Assembly (NCBI GenBank): GCA_030637025.1
Contig: DAOVVV010000021.1
Span: forward strand, 1 to 48,712
Source of the DNA: JAGLHV01 sp023143305 [NCBI: Clostridia bacterium]
Lineage (GTDB): Bacteria > CBDUZB01 > JAGLHV01
Length of the DNA: 48,712 nucleotides
Direction of reading: 5' to 3'
Below, piece after piece: positions 25,969 to 33,739 of the stretch (position 1 is its first letter; the number at the start of each line of letters is the position of its first letter). The notes beneath the pieces were generated by a model. That model saw nothing but the letters and a program-made list of their open reading frames with translations. It ran no database searches and was not told the DNA's origin. The position numbers and the translations under genes are program-made.

Positions 25969-28380
25969 TTATTTCACACTCGTTTTTAATTTGTTCAAAT
26001 TGTAAATCGCTGTTTTATCCTGGGGATTTAAATGCAAAATATTTTTCCAATAAACAATTGCTCTTTCATTTTCTTTAATTTGCATATAAAAAAAAGCTAA
26101 ATTTCTATGCGCTATTATATAATCCGGTTTTAATCTTATTGCTTTTTTATAATACTCCTCCGCCATTTTAAACTCCTTTTCCATAAAATATATATTGGCC
26201 AAATTCATATAACAATCCGCACGAAAATGATTGGTAAAATTTATGCCTTTTTCCTTCAGTGCTGTTCGTAAAATTTCTTTTGCTTCCTCATATTTACCTA
26301 ATTGATAATAACATCCGGCAATTTTAATATAAATAGGACTAAAAACAGGATCCAATGCTTGTGCCTTTTTAAAATCATCCAGGGCTTCTTTATAATATAA
26401 TTGTGCTTCTTCTTTTTTCCCCTCTTTATCAGCCCGGTTAGCCAAATAAAAATAAACTTTTCCTTCAAAAAGATGCACCTGAACATAATTAGGAGCAAAT
26501 TTTTTAACTTGCGCATATTTTTCCAATGCTTTATCCATGTCTCCGGGAAATTTTCTATCTCTATAAACATTTCCCATAAAGTAATGAGTCATAATATGAG
26601 AAGGATTAAATCTCCTTACTTTTTCGTATTCTTTTAATGCTTCATCCCAAATCTTTCTTTTAGAATAAGCAATGGCTCTGTTGTGGTATAAATCAGCAAG
26701 AAATAGACGAGAAAAAAACCCATACGGATAAAAAGGGAAAATCAAATACAACCCCACAAATACCACAGCTATTTGGCACAATCGTTTCCTGATTAGTATG
26801 CCTTTTGAAAAATGACATGTGTTTTCATCCAAAACAGCCGTTTCTTTTTTTGCTTTCAAAATTATATTAGCCGCTAATCCTAAAAACAGCCAGAAAAAAA
26901 ATCCGGAGGAAACAAAACGCATATTTACGCACATAAGATTATGGACCAACAACCCAAACAAACCCGATAATATTCCGATTAAATAATATTCATCCTTAGC
27001 TAAATCATCGGACAGTTTTTTATCAGTATTTTCCCGGCTTAAAGCCAATTGCTTAATTTTTCTTATCCCTGTCGAAAAAAAAGCAAACAACATCCAAAGA
27101 AAAATAATCAATCCTACAATTCCCTGGTCATACCATATTTCCAAAAATTCATTTTCCGGATGATCTGTTTCTGTATTATGTTTCCCTTCAATATGAAATA
27201 TTTCAGATCGCCGGTATGCCGGATATGTTATTTTAAACGTTCCCAATCCGGAACCCAAAACAGGATGCTGCTTAATCATTTGAATAGTGGATGCCCAGGT
27301 AAAAAGCCTAAACCGTAAAGAATCAATTCTCTTTCTACTATAATAGGTTACTCCGAATACTGCCAGAATATTAATAACAATTACTCCGGCTATTAAAACC
27401 TTCTTCAGCTTAATTTTCAATCGCAACCCTATAACCGATAAAATAACACAAGCCATACTGGCTGCAGCAAAACCTACCCAGGAAGCTTTTGTTACCGCTA
27501 ATATAATACTGAGCGTATTCATTAAAAAAATAATTAAATATTTATTTTTTTTAGTTCTTAAAAACTCCATAAAAATTAAAGGACTTACTAAAACCAAAAA
27601 AGCAGCAAAAAAATTAGGATTACCGAATGTTGAAAAAATACGATAACCAAAAGCATTTCTCCACACAAAAGGATCTAAATGTGGTTCCATTAAAAATTTA
27701 AGAACAATTTTCCTGACTGATACAATTAGAGAGAGGGTACTTTTATTAAAATATTGTAAAAACCCATATAATACAGCCAAAAAGGCAGCAAAAATAATCC
27801 AGCGTATTACTTTATCAATATTTGCTTCTTTTCTGTCTTTATAAAGTAAAGTACCTATACCTGTTATACATAAAAAAACTATCCCTGCTTTAATCATTGA
27901 TACATTTAAAGCCATTCCAACGGAAAAAATGGCCTTATTAAAAATAGTTAATACAAGAAAAATAGCTATCATTACAGGCCAAAAAAATAATTTTATTGAT
28001 TCCTTTCTATCAGCTTCATAAGCTATAACCAGAAAAATGCCTGTATATAATATTCTTTTGATTAATTCGTCCAAACTGGTAAATTTAAAATGGGAAAGAC
28101 TGTAAGATAAAAGAGCACTAAAAAGAAAACATATTACAGGAATAGTTAAATAATTTAAAAAAGGAAAGGAATAGGGGAAGTCATTTCCGGAAGAATGCAT
28201 CTCTATTATCTTTATCAGCCACAATGAAAAAAATATAATTCCCCCAAACTGCAGAAGAGTAATCTTTATCTGACAGGAATCATATGTTTTCAAATAAAAA
28301 GATAAAACTATTAGAAAAGCCAGCATCGGCAAACAAAAAGATATTAATTTATTGATTACTTTGATTAATTTAGTATTCAT
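25969..28380 (-). CDS. O-antigen ligase-like membrane protein with TPR tail (paralog 1)
   Basis: 803 residues with the same layout as the next gene: multi-span N-terminal part with STFGNPNFFAAFLVLVSP and HPENEFLEIWYDQGIVGLI, then a TPR region from about residue 570 (repeats such as ALKEYEKVRRFNPSH and AEEYYKKAIRLKPDY). It is probably a surface glycan ligase or polymerase. The two adjacent genes share motif order and look like a tandem duplication that has since diverged. No clear ribosome-binding site is seen before its ATG. Confidence 0.82.
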   Translation of the reverse strand: MNTKLIKVINKLISFCLPMLAFLIVLSFYLKTYDSCQIKITLLQFGGIIFFSLWLIKIIEMHSSGNDFPYSFPFLNYLTIPVICFLFSALLSYSLSHFKFTSLDELIKRILYTGIFLVIAYEADRKESIKLFFWPVMIAIFLVLTIFNKAIFSVGMALNVSMIKAGIVFLCITGIGTLLYKDRKEANIDKVIRWIIFAAFLAVLYGFLQYFNKSTLSLIVSVRKIVLKFLMEPHLDPFVWRNAFGYRIFSTFGNPNFFAAFLVLVSPLIFMEFLRTKKNKYLIIFLMNTLSIILAVTKASWVGFAAASMACVILSVIGLRLKIKLKKVLIAGVIVINILAVFGVTYYSRKRIDSLRFRLFTWASTIQMIKQHPVLGSGLGTFKITYPAYRRSEIFHIEGKHNTETDHPENEFLEIWYDQGIVGLIIFLWMLFAFFSTGIRKIKQLALSRENTDKKLSDDLAKDEYYLIGILSGLFGLLVHNLMCVNMRFVSSGFFFWLFLGLAANIILKAKKETAVLDENTCHFSKGILIRKRLCQIAVVFVGLYLIFPFYPYGFFSRLFLADLYHNRAIAYSKRKIWDEALKEYEKVRRFNPSHIMTHYFMGNVYRDRKFPGDMDKALEKYAQVKKFAPNYVQVHLFEGKVYFYLANRADKEGKKEEAQLYYKEALDDFKKAQALDPVFSPIYIKIAGCYYQLGKYEEAKEILRTALKEKGINFTNHFRADCYMNLANIYFMEKEFKMAEEYYKKAIRLKPDYIIAHRNLAFFYMQIKENERAIVYWKNILHLNPQDKTAIYNLNKLKTSVK

Positions 28381-28472
28381 AACTAATTTATTACGATATT
28401 AAAAAACATTATTTTTTAAATTTACTTTTGCTCATCATAATCTTTTTCTATTTTTTATGCTAAAGAAAAATC

Positions 28473-28516
28473 AACGCGAACTATTATATCTTCCACAAAA
28501 GATATATATTCGCGTT
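28473..28516 (-). terminator. Terminator after the tRNA pair
   Basis: On the minus strand AACGCGAA (28516-28509) pairs with TTCGCGTT (28480-28473), with an inner TATATATC...GATATA stem, followed by GATTTTTC. It lies just downstream of tRNA-Thr. Confidence 0.7.
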
Positions 28517-28534
28517 CTAAAAGGACCTTAATAA

Positions 28535-28606
28535 AGCCGGGGGAGAGATTCGAACTCTTGACCTGAGCTTTACGAAAGCCCTGCTCTACCACTGAGCTAC
28601 CCCGGC
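28535..28606 (-). tRNA. tRNA-Thr (CGT)
   Basis: Cloverleaf read on the minus strand: acceptor GCCGGGG pairs with CCCCGGC, D arm GCTC...GAGC, anticodon stem GGGCT/AGCTC with loop TTCGTAA (anticodon CGT), and T arm with TTCGAAT. The 3' end reads CCCCGGC-T without an encoded CCA, so CCA must be added after transcription. Confidence 0.93.
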
Positions 28607-28681
28607 ATAAAATATGATACCAAACAAATATCTGCCCCAGCTACATTGGTAAGTTTTTTTTGATTTTAACCATACACATCA

Positions 28682-28757
28682 TGGTGCCGCGGGACGGAAT
28701 CGAACCGCCGACGCAGGGATTTTCAGTCCCTCGCTCCACCGACTGAGCTACCGCGGC
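28682..28757 (-). tRNA. tRNA-Phe (GAA)
   Basis: Acceptor GCCGCGG pairs with CCGCGGC; D arm GCTC...GAGC; anticodon stem AGGGA/TCCCT with loop CTGAAAA (anticodon GAA); T arm GGCGG-TTCGATT-CCGTC. Unlike its neighbour the gene encodes the terminal ACCA. Confidence 0.95.
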
Positions 28758-28764
28758 ACCTTTG

Positions 28765-28836
28765 ATTATACCGTTAACATTGCTTTTTATTAAACTTTAT
28801 GAGTAATATCCTAACAAAATTGTTTTATTTTGTCAA
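28765..28836 (-). promoter_or_regulatory. tRNA operon promoters
   Basis: Two candidates lie upstream of tRNA-Phe on the minus strand. The near one is TTAATA (28793-28788), 17 nt, TATAAT (28770-28765), placing the start next to the tRNA 5' end. The far one is TTGACA (28836-28831), 17 nt, TAGGAT (28813-28808). Confidence 0.65.
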
Positions 28837-28923
28837 TTTAAAATTCCCTTTTTTTTATTACATTAATGAACTCCCCTGCAGCAAATATCAAAGGTTTATC
28901 CCCCCTAACTTTTGCGCAGCAAT

Positions 28924-29033
28924 CTGCAGGGACTTAAACACTCGACCCTTCGCTCCCTACGGTCTCTCAGGATCAATTCGACTACAGAATTTTTTTCAGC
29001 TACGCTGACAAAAACTCTAAGTCTCATTGAGAT
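28924..29033. repeat. Dispersed hairpin repeat C, copy 2
   Basis: Matches 15031-15146, sharing GATCAATTCGACTACAGA and GACAAAAACTCTAAGTCTC. The tip of its hairpin reads CAGCTACGCTG (28997-29007), the exact reverse complement of the tip in copy 1. It fills the gap between hldD and the tRNA promoters. Confidence 0.8.
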
Positions 29034-29053
29034 TAATTGTTCCTATCGTGAAT

Positions 29054-29965
29054 TTATTTATTCAGAAGATAAGAACAATAATCTTTTATCCCCTCTTCTA
29101 TGTTGTATTTAGCTTTAAATCCCAAACGATTCTCAGCCATAAAGGTATCTGCCTGAGTCTCATCCTGACAAAAATTATAAGGATTATCAAAATATTCACA
29201 TTTCCGATTTAGTCCCAAATTATTATTTAAAATTTTAACAACTTGGTTAAAAGAAGTTGCCGTACCTGTACCAACATTTACAATGCAACTTTCCTCCGAT
29301 TTTATCCCTTTTAAATTTGCTTCATTTAAATCTTTTACATAAATAAAATCCCTTTTCTGTTCCCCATGTTTAAAAATTCTCGGATTTTTCCCTGCTTTCA
29401 TTTGTTGAAAAAGCTGATAAATCATACTTGCTGATTTACCTTTATATTCTTCTCCCGGACCATAAACATTAAAATACCTTAGTCCTACAATTATTATATT
29501 TTTATTTTCTATTTCTTTTTTTGCTAAATCATCCATCATTTTTTTGGAAAGAGCATAGGCATTCAACGGTTCCGGGGTCTGATCTTCCTGCATCGGACTT
29601 TTTCCGCGACCATAAGTTCCGGCCGAAGAAGCATAAACTAATTTCGCCCCCTTCACTTTAGCAAAATTTAATACATTTTTAAATCCGTCAACGTTCATCC
29701 CAATCATTTCCCGGTCATCACTAAAAGTAGTATCGGTAATTGAAGCCAAGTGAACAATAACATCAAAGTGCTTATTAATAAATTTCCTGTTTAAATCCAA
29801 AGTAGAAATATCCTCCTTAATTATCTCTCCTTTGAAATGCCCTAAATTCTTAATATTCCCGGACAAGAAACTATCAATCACAGTTATTTCATACTCCGAA
29901 TTTTTCAAACTCAATACTAAATTAGAACCAATAAATCCACCACCACCGGTAACTAAAATTTTCAT
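29054..29965 (-). CDS. hldD: ADP-L-glycero-D-manno-heptose 6-epimerase
   Basis: A 303-residue cytoplasmic SDR enzyme making the ADP-L,D-heptose used in lipopolysaccharide core. NAD-binding TGGGGFIGSN (6-15), catalytic Y137 and K141 (YALSK), and the subgroup signature LRYFNVYGPGEEYKGKSAS (key NVYGPGE) plus HGEQKRDFIYVKDL fit HldD rather than a UDP-glucose epimerase. A GDP- or UDP-sugar epimerase remains a lesser alternative. It supports a heptose-containing LPS and fits with the ligase-like genes nearby. Confidence 0.85.
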   Translation of the reverse strand: MKILVTGGGGFIGSNLVLSLKNSEYEITVIDSFLSGNIKNLGHFKGEIIKEDISTLDLNRKFINKHFDVIVHLASITDTTFSDDREMIGMNVDGFKNVLNFAKVKGAKLVYASSAGTYGRGKSPMQEDQTPEPLNAYALSKKMMDDLAKKEIENKNIIIVGLRYFNVYGPGEEYKGKSASMIYQLFQQMKAGKNPRIFKHGEQKRDFIYVKDLNEANLKGIKSEESCIVNVGTGTATSFNQVVKILNNNLGLNRKCEYFDNPYNFCQDETQADTFMAENRLGFKAKYNIEEGIKDYCSYLLNK

Positions 29966-30045
29966 AACCTTAACGCCTCCCCATCTCTTTAAATAATATC
30001 GAAAGATTTACTCCCGACAAATAAAGTTCAACCCCCTGCTCCTCA

Positions 30046-30786
30046 CTATTTTAATTTTGGTCCAAGAGGATATTTTCCACAATTAAACTTTTCTCCTTCG
30101 GGACAATAACCTAAACTTTCACACTTTGCTCCTGCCCGTTCAAAAACACAGGGAACCTTTTCTTTCGTTATTTTCAACATTCTATTAGCCAGGTTGCGCA
30201 ATTCCCATTGTGTACGATTACAACATCTGACCTTAAAAAAATGTAATAATTCTCTGCAATTCATCGTAATCACAATTTTAGTTTCCACAGCCATAGGAAG
30301 TAAAAAACGGGCATCCTGATTTGCCTGTTCTTTTATAATTCCTTTCGCCTCAAACAACTCAATTAGCCGTTTATAATCTTCCTGACAAGTGTGAATTGAT
30401 TTTTCAAATATCTTTAAAAGTTCCGGATCATTTTTAATAGAAGAAGGAATGATATAATCAAAATCTGTCGCCCGAACATATCGTTGACTTTGCTGAGAAT
30501 AGGAAGCTAAACGATGCCTTACCAACTGATGGCTGCAGGCACGGGATATTCCTTCTACTGCAAAAGAAAAACTCACATGTTCCAGAGGACTTTCGTGCCC
30601 GGATTTAATTATCTTTTTTATAAAATCTTCTTTTTTTTTGTCTCCGCCAATATTTTTTTCATCCTTTTTACAAAAAACATCAGCAGCAAATTTATTTGAA
30701 TAACATTGCCTGCAGGACGAATAAATCAAATTAACCGCGTCATTGGTCATTGAAATAAATTTTACCTTTAAATTTTTTTGACCCAT
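30046..30786 (-). CDS. thyX: Flavin-dependent thymidylate synthase
   Basis: 246 residues. The ThyX signature RHRLASYSQQSQR is at 90-102 and an upstream ESPLEHVSFSF is typical. It methylates dUMP using methylene-tetrahydrofolate and FAD. The last ~25 residues add a cysteine-rich tail (CESLGYCPEGEKFNCG), where cysteines could bind a metal; this is not part of the core family. It has its own promoter and lies 80 bp upstream of hldD. Confidence 0.94.
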   Translation of the reverse strand: MGQKNLKVKFISMTNDAVNLIYSSCRQCYSNKFAADVFCKKDEKNIGGDKKKEDFIKKIIKSGHESPLEHVSFSFAVEGISRACSHQLVRHRLASYSQQSQRYVRATDFDYIIPSSIKNDPELLKIFEKSIHTCQEDYKRLIELFEAKGIIKEQANQDARFLLPMAVETKIVITMNCRELLHFFKVRCCNRTQWELRNLANRMLKITKEKVPCVFERAGAKCESLGYCPEGEKFNCGKYPLGPKLK

Positions 30787-30856
30787 TTTTCTATTTTTTC
30801 CTTAAAAATTATATGCCGTTATTCCGCCGAAAACAGTACTTCTCTCCGGAGAGGAA

Positions 30857-30885
30857 ATTATGCCATAATTAATAATAAATGTCAA
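30857..30885 (-). promoter_or_regulatory. Promoter of thyX
   Basis: TTGACA (30885-30880), 17-nt spacer, CATAAT (30862-30857). The transcript start would be followed by a small TCTCCGGAGA hairpin. Confidence 0.78.
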
Positions 30886-30927
30886 ACATTTTAAAAAATC
30901 AATCACTTTTGAGAAAACCCTTTATTT

Positions 30928-31013
30928 TTGATAAAAATCAATCTGATAAATTACAATAATGCTGCTTAAATAATCAGGATAAACTATTCCTGAAGAATAC
31001 CTTATTGTTTAAA
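30928..31013 (+). promoter_or_regulatory. Duplicated promoter/leader, truncated copy
   Basis: TTGATA (30928-30933), 18-nt spacer, TACAAT (30952-30957), then a leader with TTAAATAATCAGGATAAA. It parallels 32407-32492 in front of the DUF116 gene, down to the TTGTTTAAAAA that opens that gene. Here the reading frame is lost and a terminator follows at 31034. It looks like a duplicated promoter whose gene has been deleted, or a source of a short RNA. The rest of the 30787-31230 gap has the thyX promoter and nothing else I can name. Confidence 0.6.
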
Positions 31014-31033
31014 AACAAATTAGCACCCAATAT

Positions 31034-31079
31034 AAAAGGAGTTTTTCCTTTTTGGATAAAAAAGTAAAACTCCTTTTTA
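31034..31079 (+). terminator. Strong terminator after the orphan leader
   Basis: AAAAGGAGTTTT (31034-31045) pairs with AAAACTCCTTTT (31066-31077), ending in a T-run. It closes a short plus-strand transcription unit started at 30928. Confidence 0.75.
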
Positions 31080-31230
31080 TTGCTTTTGTTTAAACGTTAC
31101 CAAATATTATTCTATTTTTTTAACTTACTTAGGTAGGTTTAAATTCATCTTGTAGATACAAAGCCCGGATATCTTAACTTTTTTCATCTTTCTCCTTCCA
31201 AAATATAGTAATGTCAAAAATCATTGACCT

Positions 31231-32223
31231 TTAATTAAAAACTGTATGCGCTTTCTTTAAAATCTTATCGGAAATGTTTATTCCCAACAGTTCAGAAACC
31301 CTAATATTTATTGATAAAAGTGTTTTTCTGGGAAAAGTAACAGGTAAAGAACTCGCATTTTTCCCCTTTAATATTTCACAGGATAATTCTCCTGACTGCC
31401 GGCCAATATCTTCATAATCACAATCTAAGGCAAACAATGCACCATTCTTAACCAGATGCCGGGCATACCCCATAACAGGAATTCTATTTCTCAAAGTAAA
31501 AGATAATATATACAATAAAGATTGTTTATTAATTAATTTTGTATCAAGAACCATCCACAATATGTCAATATCATTAATTAATCCGTTAATAGCATCGGGT
31601 ACTTGCTTTGGATAAATGACCGTAACTTTTTTTAATTCTATTTCGTTTTCTTTAGCAAATAAAACAGCTTTTTTAATTATTTTTTCTGTATTAAACGGAT
31701 TATAAACTACTCCCACTTCCTTCACATCAGTAACAATTGATTTCATTAGGCTTAATTGAACATCGGGAATAATATCCATTGCACTACCGGTAAAATTACT
31801 TCCCGGATTTTTTATGTTTTGTACAAAACCCTTTCCTACCGGATCTAATACCATGGAAAACACTACCGGAATATTCTTTATTTCTGCATCCCATACTTTT
31901 TGCGTACTTCGAGTACCTATAGTTAATATCAAATCTGTTTTTTCTTCTCTAATCTTCTCAATGGTACCGTCTATTCTTTTGTCTAGTAAATAATAATTTA
32001 AAACTAAATTTTCCCCTTCTTTATAGCCCTCTTTTTCCAATGCTTCCAAAAATCCTTTCAAGGCATCATTATAGGGTCTAATATTTAAACTCTTAATAAT
32101 ACAAATATCTACTATCTCCTCGGCAATTGTCTCTTTTATTTGCCCCAAAAACATTATTATTGTTAAAAACAATATTAGTTTATATTTAAGAGATAGTCTT
32201 TTATTTTTTTTTTTATTTTTCAT
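31231..32223 (-). CDS. ABC-type solute-binding protein (PF04392 type), copy 1
   Basis: 330 residues: a secretion signal (about 15-35, no lipobox), then the two-lobe fold of the ABC_sub_bind family (TrpX-like). Recognisable parts are IIKSLNIRPYNDALKGFLEAL, DLILTIGTRSTQKV, IPVVFSMVLDPVGKGF, VKEVGVVYNPFNTE and IPVMGYARHLVKNGALFAL. It is a periplasmic ligand binder; relatives bind amino acids or act as sensors. No permease or ATPase gene is adjacent. A close paralog is at 35770-36765. The AAGG before its ATG is unusually close. Confidence 0.82.
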   Translation of the reverse strand: MKNKKKNKRLSLKYKLILFLTIIMFLGQIKETIAEEIVDICIIKSLNIRPYNDALKGFLEALEKEGYKEGENLVLNYYLLDKRIDGTIEKIREEKTDLILTIGTRSTQKVWDAEIKNIPVVFSMVLDPVGKGFVQNIKNPGSNFTGSAMDIIPDVQLSLMKSIVTDVKEVGVVYNPFNTEKIIKKAVLFAKENEIELKKVTVIYPKQVPDAINGLINDIDILWMVLDTKLINKQSLLYILSFTLRNRIPVMGYARHLVKNGALFALDCDYEDIGRQSGELSCEILKGKNASSLPVTFPRKTLLSINIRVSELLGINISDKILKKAHTVFN

Positions 32224-32406
32224 CCTTAATTTCTTTCTTTCTTACTATTCATTAAAAACTCAGCCTTAATATATCTATTTCTTACCTGTTTAACTTATCA
32301 TAAAAAATACTTCCCTGTCAATGATATTATCTATCAGCTTTATATTTTTGATGATGTTAAATATTTCGCGTCCTTTTATCTATTTTAAATAGAGACTTTT
32401 TTATTC

Positions 32407-32436
32407 TTGACAAAAATTAGTCTGATAATTTACAAT
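32407..32436 (+). promoter_or_regulatory. Promoter of the DUF116 gene
   Basis: TTGACA (32407-32412), 18-nt spacer, TACAAT (32431-32436). The same spacing and surrounding sequence occur at 30928-30957, and both are followed by TTAAATAATCAGGATAAA or a one-base variant. Confidence 0.75.
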
Positions 32437-32484
32437 GAAACTGTTTAAATAATCAGGATAAAAAATTTCCAGAGGAATATCGCC

Positions 32485-33045
32485 TTGTTTAAAAAAATAA
32501 TCAGTTACTTTAAGAAAAAACGAAATCACCAGAAAAGAGCCGCTAAATTTACTGAATTAATCAATATTCTAAAGGGAACCGATCCCGAAAAAGATAATCT
32601 TAAGGAATTTTATAAAACTTCTATTCTTCAAAAAAACAAAGAAAATATTCCAAAATTTTCAGCAATTCCTTTTTCGGAAAGAATAATCCTGTTACCTCAG
32701 TGTCTTCGCAACATTGATCAATGCAAAGCTAAAGAAATCGGTATCCTGTATGAATGTCAGCATTGTGGTGCGTGCAAAATTGACTGGATTATCCAAAAAG
32801 CAAAAAATTTGGGTTACAAAGGAATTTACCTGCTCAAAGGCGGAAGTGTTATTTCAAAAATAATTGAAGAGGTTCACCCTAAAGCACTTATTGGGGTAGC
32901 CTGCTTTTATGAAGGATTAATCGGCATAACCGAATGTGAAAAACATGGCATTATCGTCCAATTCGTTCCTTTAACCAAAGATGGTTGTGTTAATACCGAC
33001 TTAAATTTAGATGTATTAAAAAACTCAATGAATTTAATTAAATAA
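32485..33045 (+). CDS. DUF116 family cysteine-rich protein
   Basis: 186 residues. The N-terminal ~65 are basic and helical. The C-terminal ~120 match DUF116: ILLPQCLRN (C73), C80, the CQHCGAC cluster (C91, C94, C97), KGGSVISKII, IGVACFYE (C140), C151 and TKDGCVNT (C168). The cysteine pattern suggests an iron-sulfur or other metal site, not proven. The start is TTG at 32485, with GAGGA about 9 nt upstream. Function is unknown. Position between two solute-binding protein genes and next to a TonB receptor suggests a shared pathway. Confidence 0.75.
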   Translation: MFKKIISYFKKKRNHQKRAAKFTELINILKGTDPEKDNLKEFYKTSILQKNKENIPKFSAIPFSERIILLPQCLRNIDQCKAKEIGILYECQHCGACKIDWIIQKAKNLGYKGIYLLKGGSVISKIIEEVHPKALIGVACFYEGLIGITECEKHGIIVQFVPLTKDGCVNTDLNLDVLKNSMNLIK

Positions 33046-33160
33046 TTCACCATATATCAAACAAACTTTAAATTTCAAAATTAATGGATGAATATTACTT
33101 TCAATATTTTGTTTTCCGTACAATAAACAAAAGTAGTTCCAAAAAATAGATGAAATATAT

Positions 33161-33191
33161 AAGGCACATCATTCATAATGATGTATGCCTT
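33161..33191. repeat. Long hairpin downstream of the DUF116 gene
   Basis: AAGGCACATCATT (33161-33173) pairs with AATGATG plus TGCCTT (33177-33191) with a 2-nt bulge. No T-run follows on either strand, so it is not a clear terminator. The rest of the 33046-33343 gap is the MITE (33209-33324). Confidence 0.55.
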
Positions 33192-33208
33192 GATACAGTC
33201 AATGCACT

Positions 33209-33324
33209 CCAAATACTTAGACTTATGCAAAATAGCTTTTTTACCCTTTTTGCCTGCCCGGTACGCCTCAGGCGGAGCGGACAGGCAAGCAGAATATTGT
33301 ATTTTGCAGAAGTCTCCAAATACT
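33209..33324. mobile_element. MITE-like element with 9-bp target duplication, copy 2
   Basis: CCAAATACT occurs at 33209-33217 and 33316-33324, directly flanking a ~98-bp element. Its ends are TAGACTTATGCAAAATA and TATTTTGCAGAAGTCT, the same as copy 1 (685-970) within one or two bases. The interior is a palindrome around GCCTCAGGCGGAGCGG. It ends 4 nt before the AAGGAGG of the next gene, so it was inserted into that gene's 5' region. Confidence 0.78.
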
Positions 33325-33343
33325 AAATAAGGAGGATTGCCTT

Positions 33344-33604
33344 ATGGCAAAAAGTATTTTAATTATTTTATTAGGAAAGAGAAAAGAATCTGCCGTTAGT
33401 GTCCAAAAGATTCTTACTCAATGGGGATGTTTGATAAAAACAAGATTGGGAATACATGATGGTGTGCTGGAAAATTGTTCGGAAAGCGGATTAATTATCC
33501 TGGAATTAGTAGGGGCTAAATCCAAAAAAGAAGAATTTACCAGAAAATTAAATCTCTTATCCGGAGTAACGGCAAAACTTGTCGAACTTTCCATCGATAA
33601 ATGA
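33344..33604 (+). CDS. Small ACT-like regulator, TM1266-type
   Basis: 86 residues with the beta-alpha-beta pattern of an ACT/NikR-C-like domain. SILIILLGKRKESAVSVQKIL, then IKTRLGIHDGVLENCSESGLIILELVGA and a closing GVTAKLVEL resemble the TM1266 family (annotated as iron-only hydrogenase system regulator). It has no DNA-binding part. Such proteins may sense a small ligand or metal. AAGGAGG lies 9 nt before the ATG. A MITE sits immediately upstream and a terminator follows at 33655. Confidence 0.65.
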   Translation: MAKSILIILLGKRKESAVSVQKILTQWGCLIKTRLGIHDGVLENCSESGLIILELVGAKSKKEEFTRKLNLLSGVTAKLVELSIDK

Positions 33605-33654
33605 AAAAAAACTCTTAAAACAAAACCCTGCCAATATTTTTTTGAAAAGAAATT

Positions 33655-33705
33655 AAGGGAGTTTCTACCTTTTTGGCAAAAACTCCCTTTTATTCCTTCT
33701 TTTTA
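33655..33705 (+). terminator. Terminator after the TM1266-like gene
   Basis: AAGGGAGTTT (33655-33664) pairs with AAACTCCCTT (33680-33689), followed by a T-rich tract. It lies between convergent genes. Confidence 0.7.
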
Positions 33706-33739
33706 TTTAACCGATATTATTCTGTTTTTTTTAATCCCT

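Noticed and set aside
33161-33191. Terminator for the DUF116 gene
   Set aside because: A strong hairpin exists but no T-run follows on either strand, so it is listed only as a hairpin.
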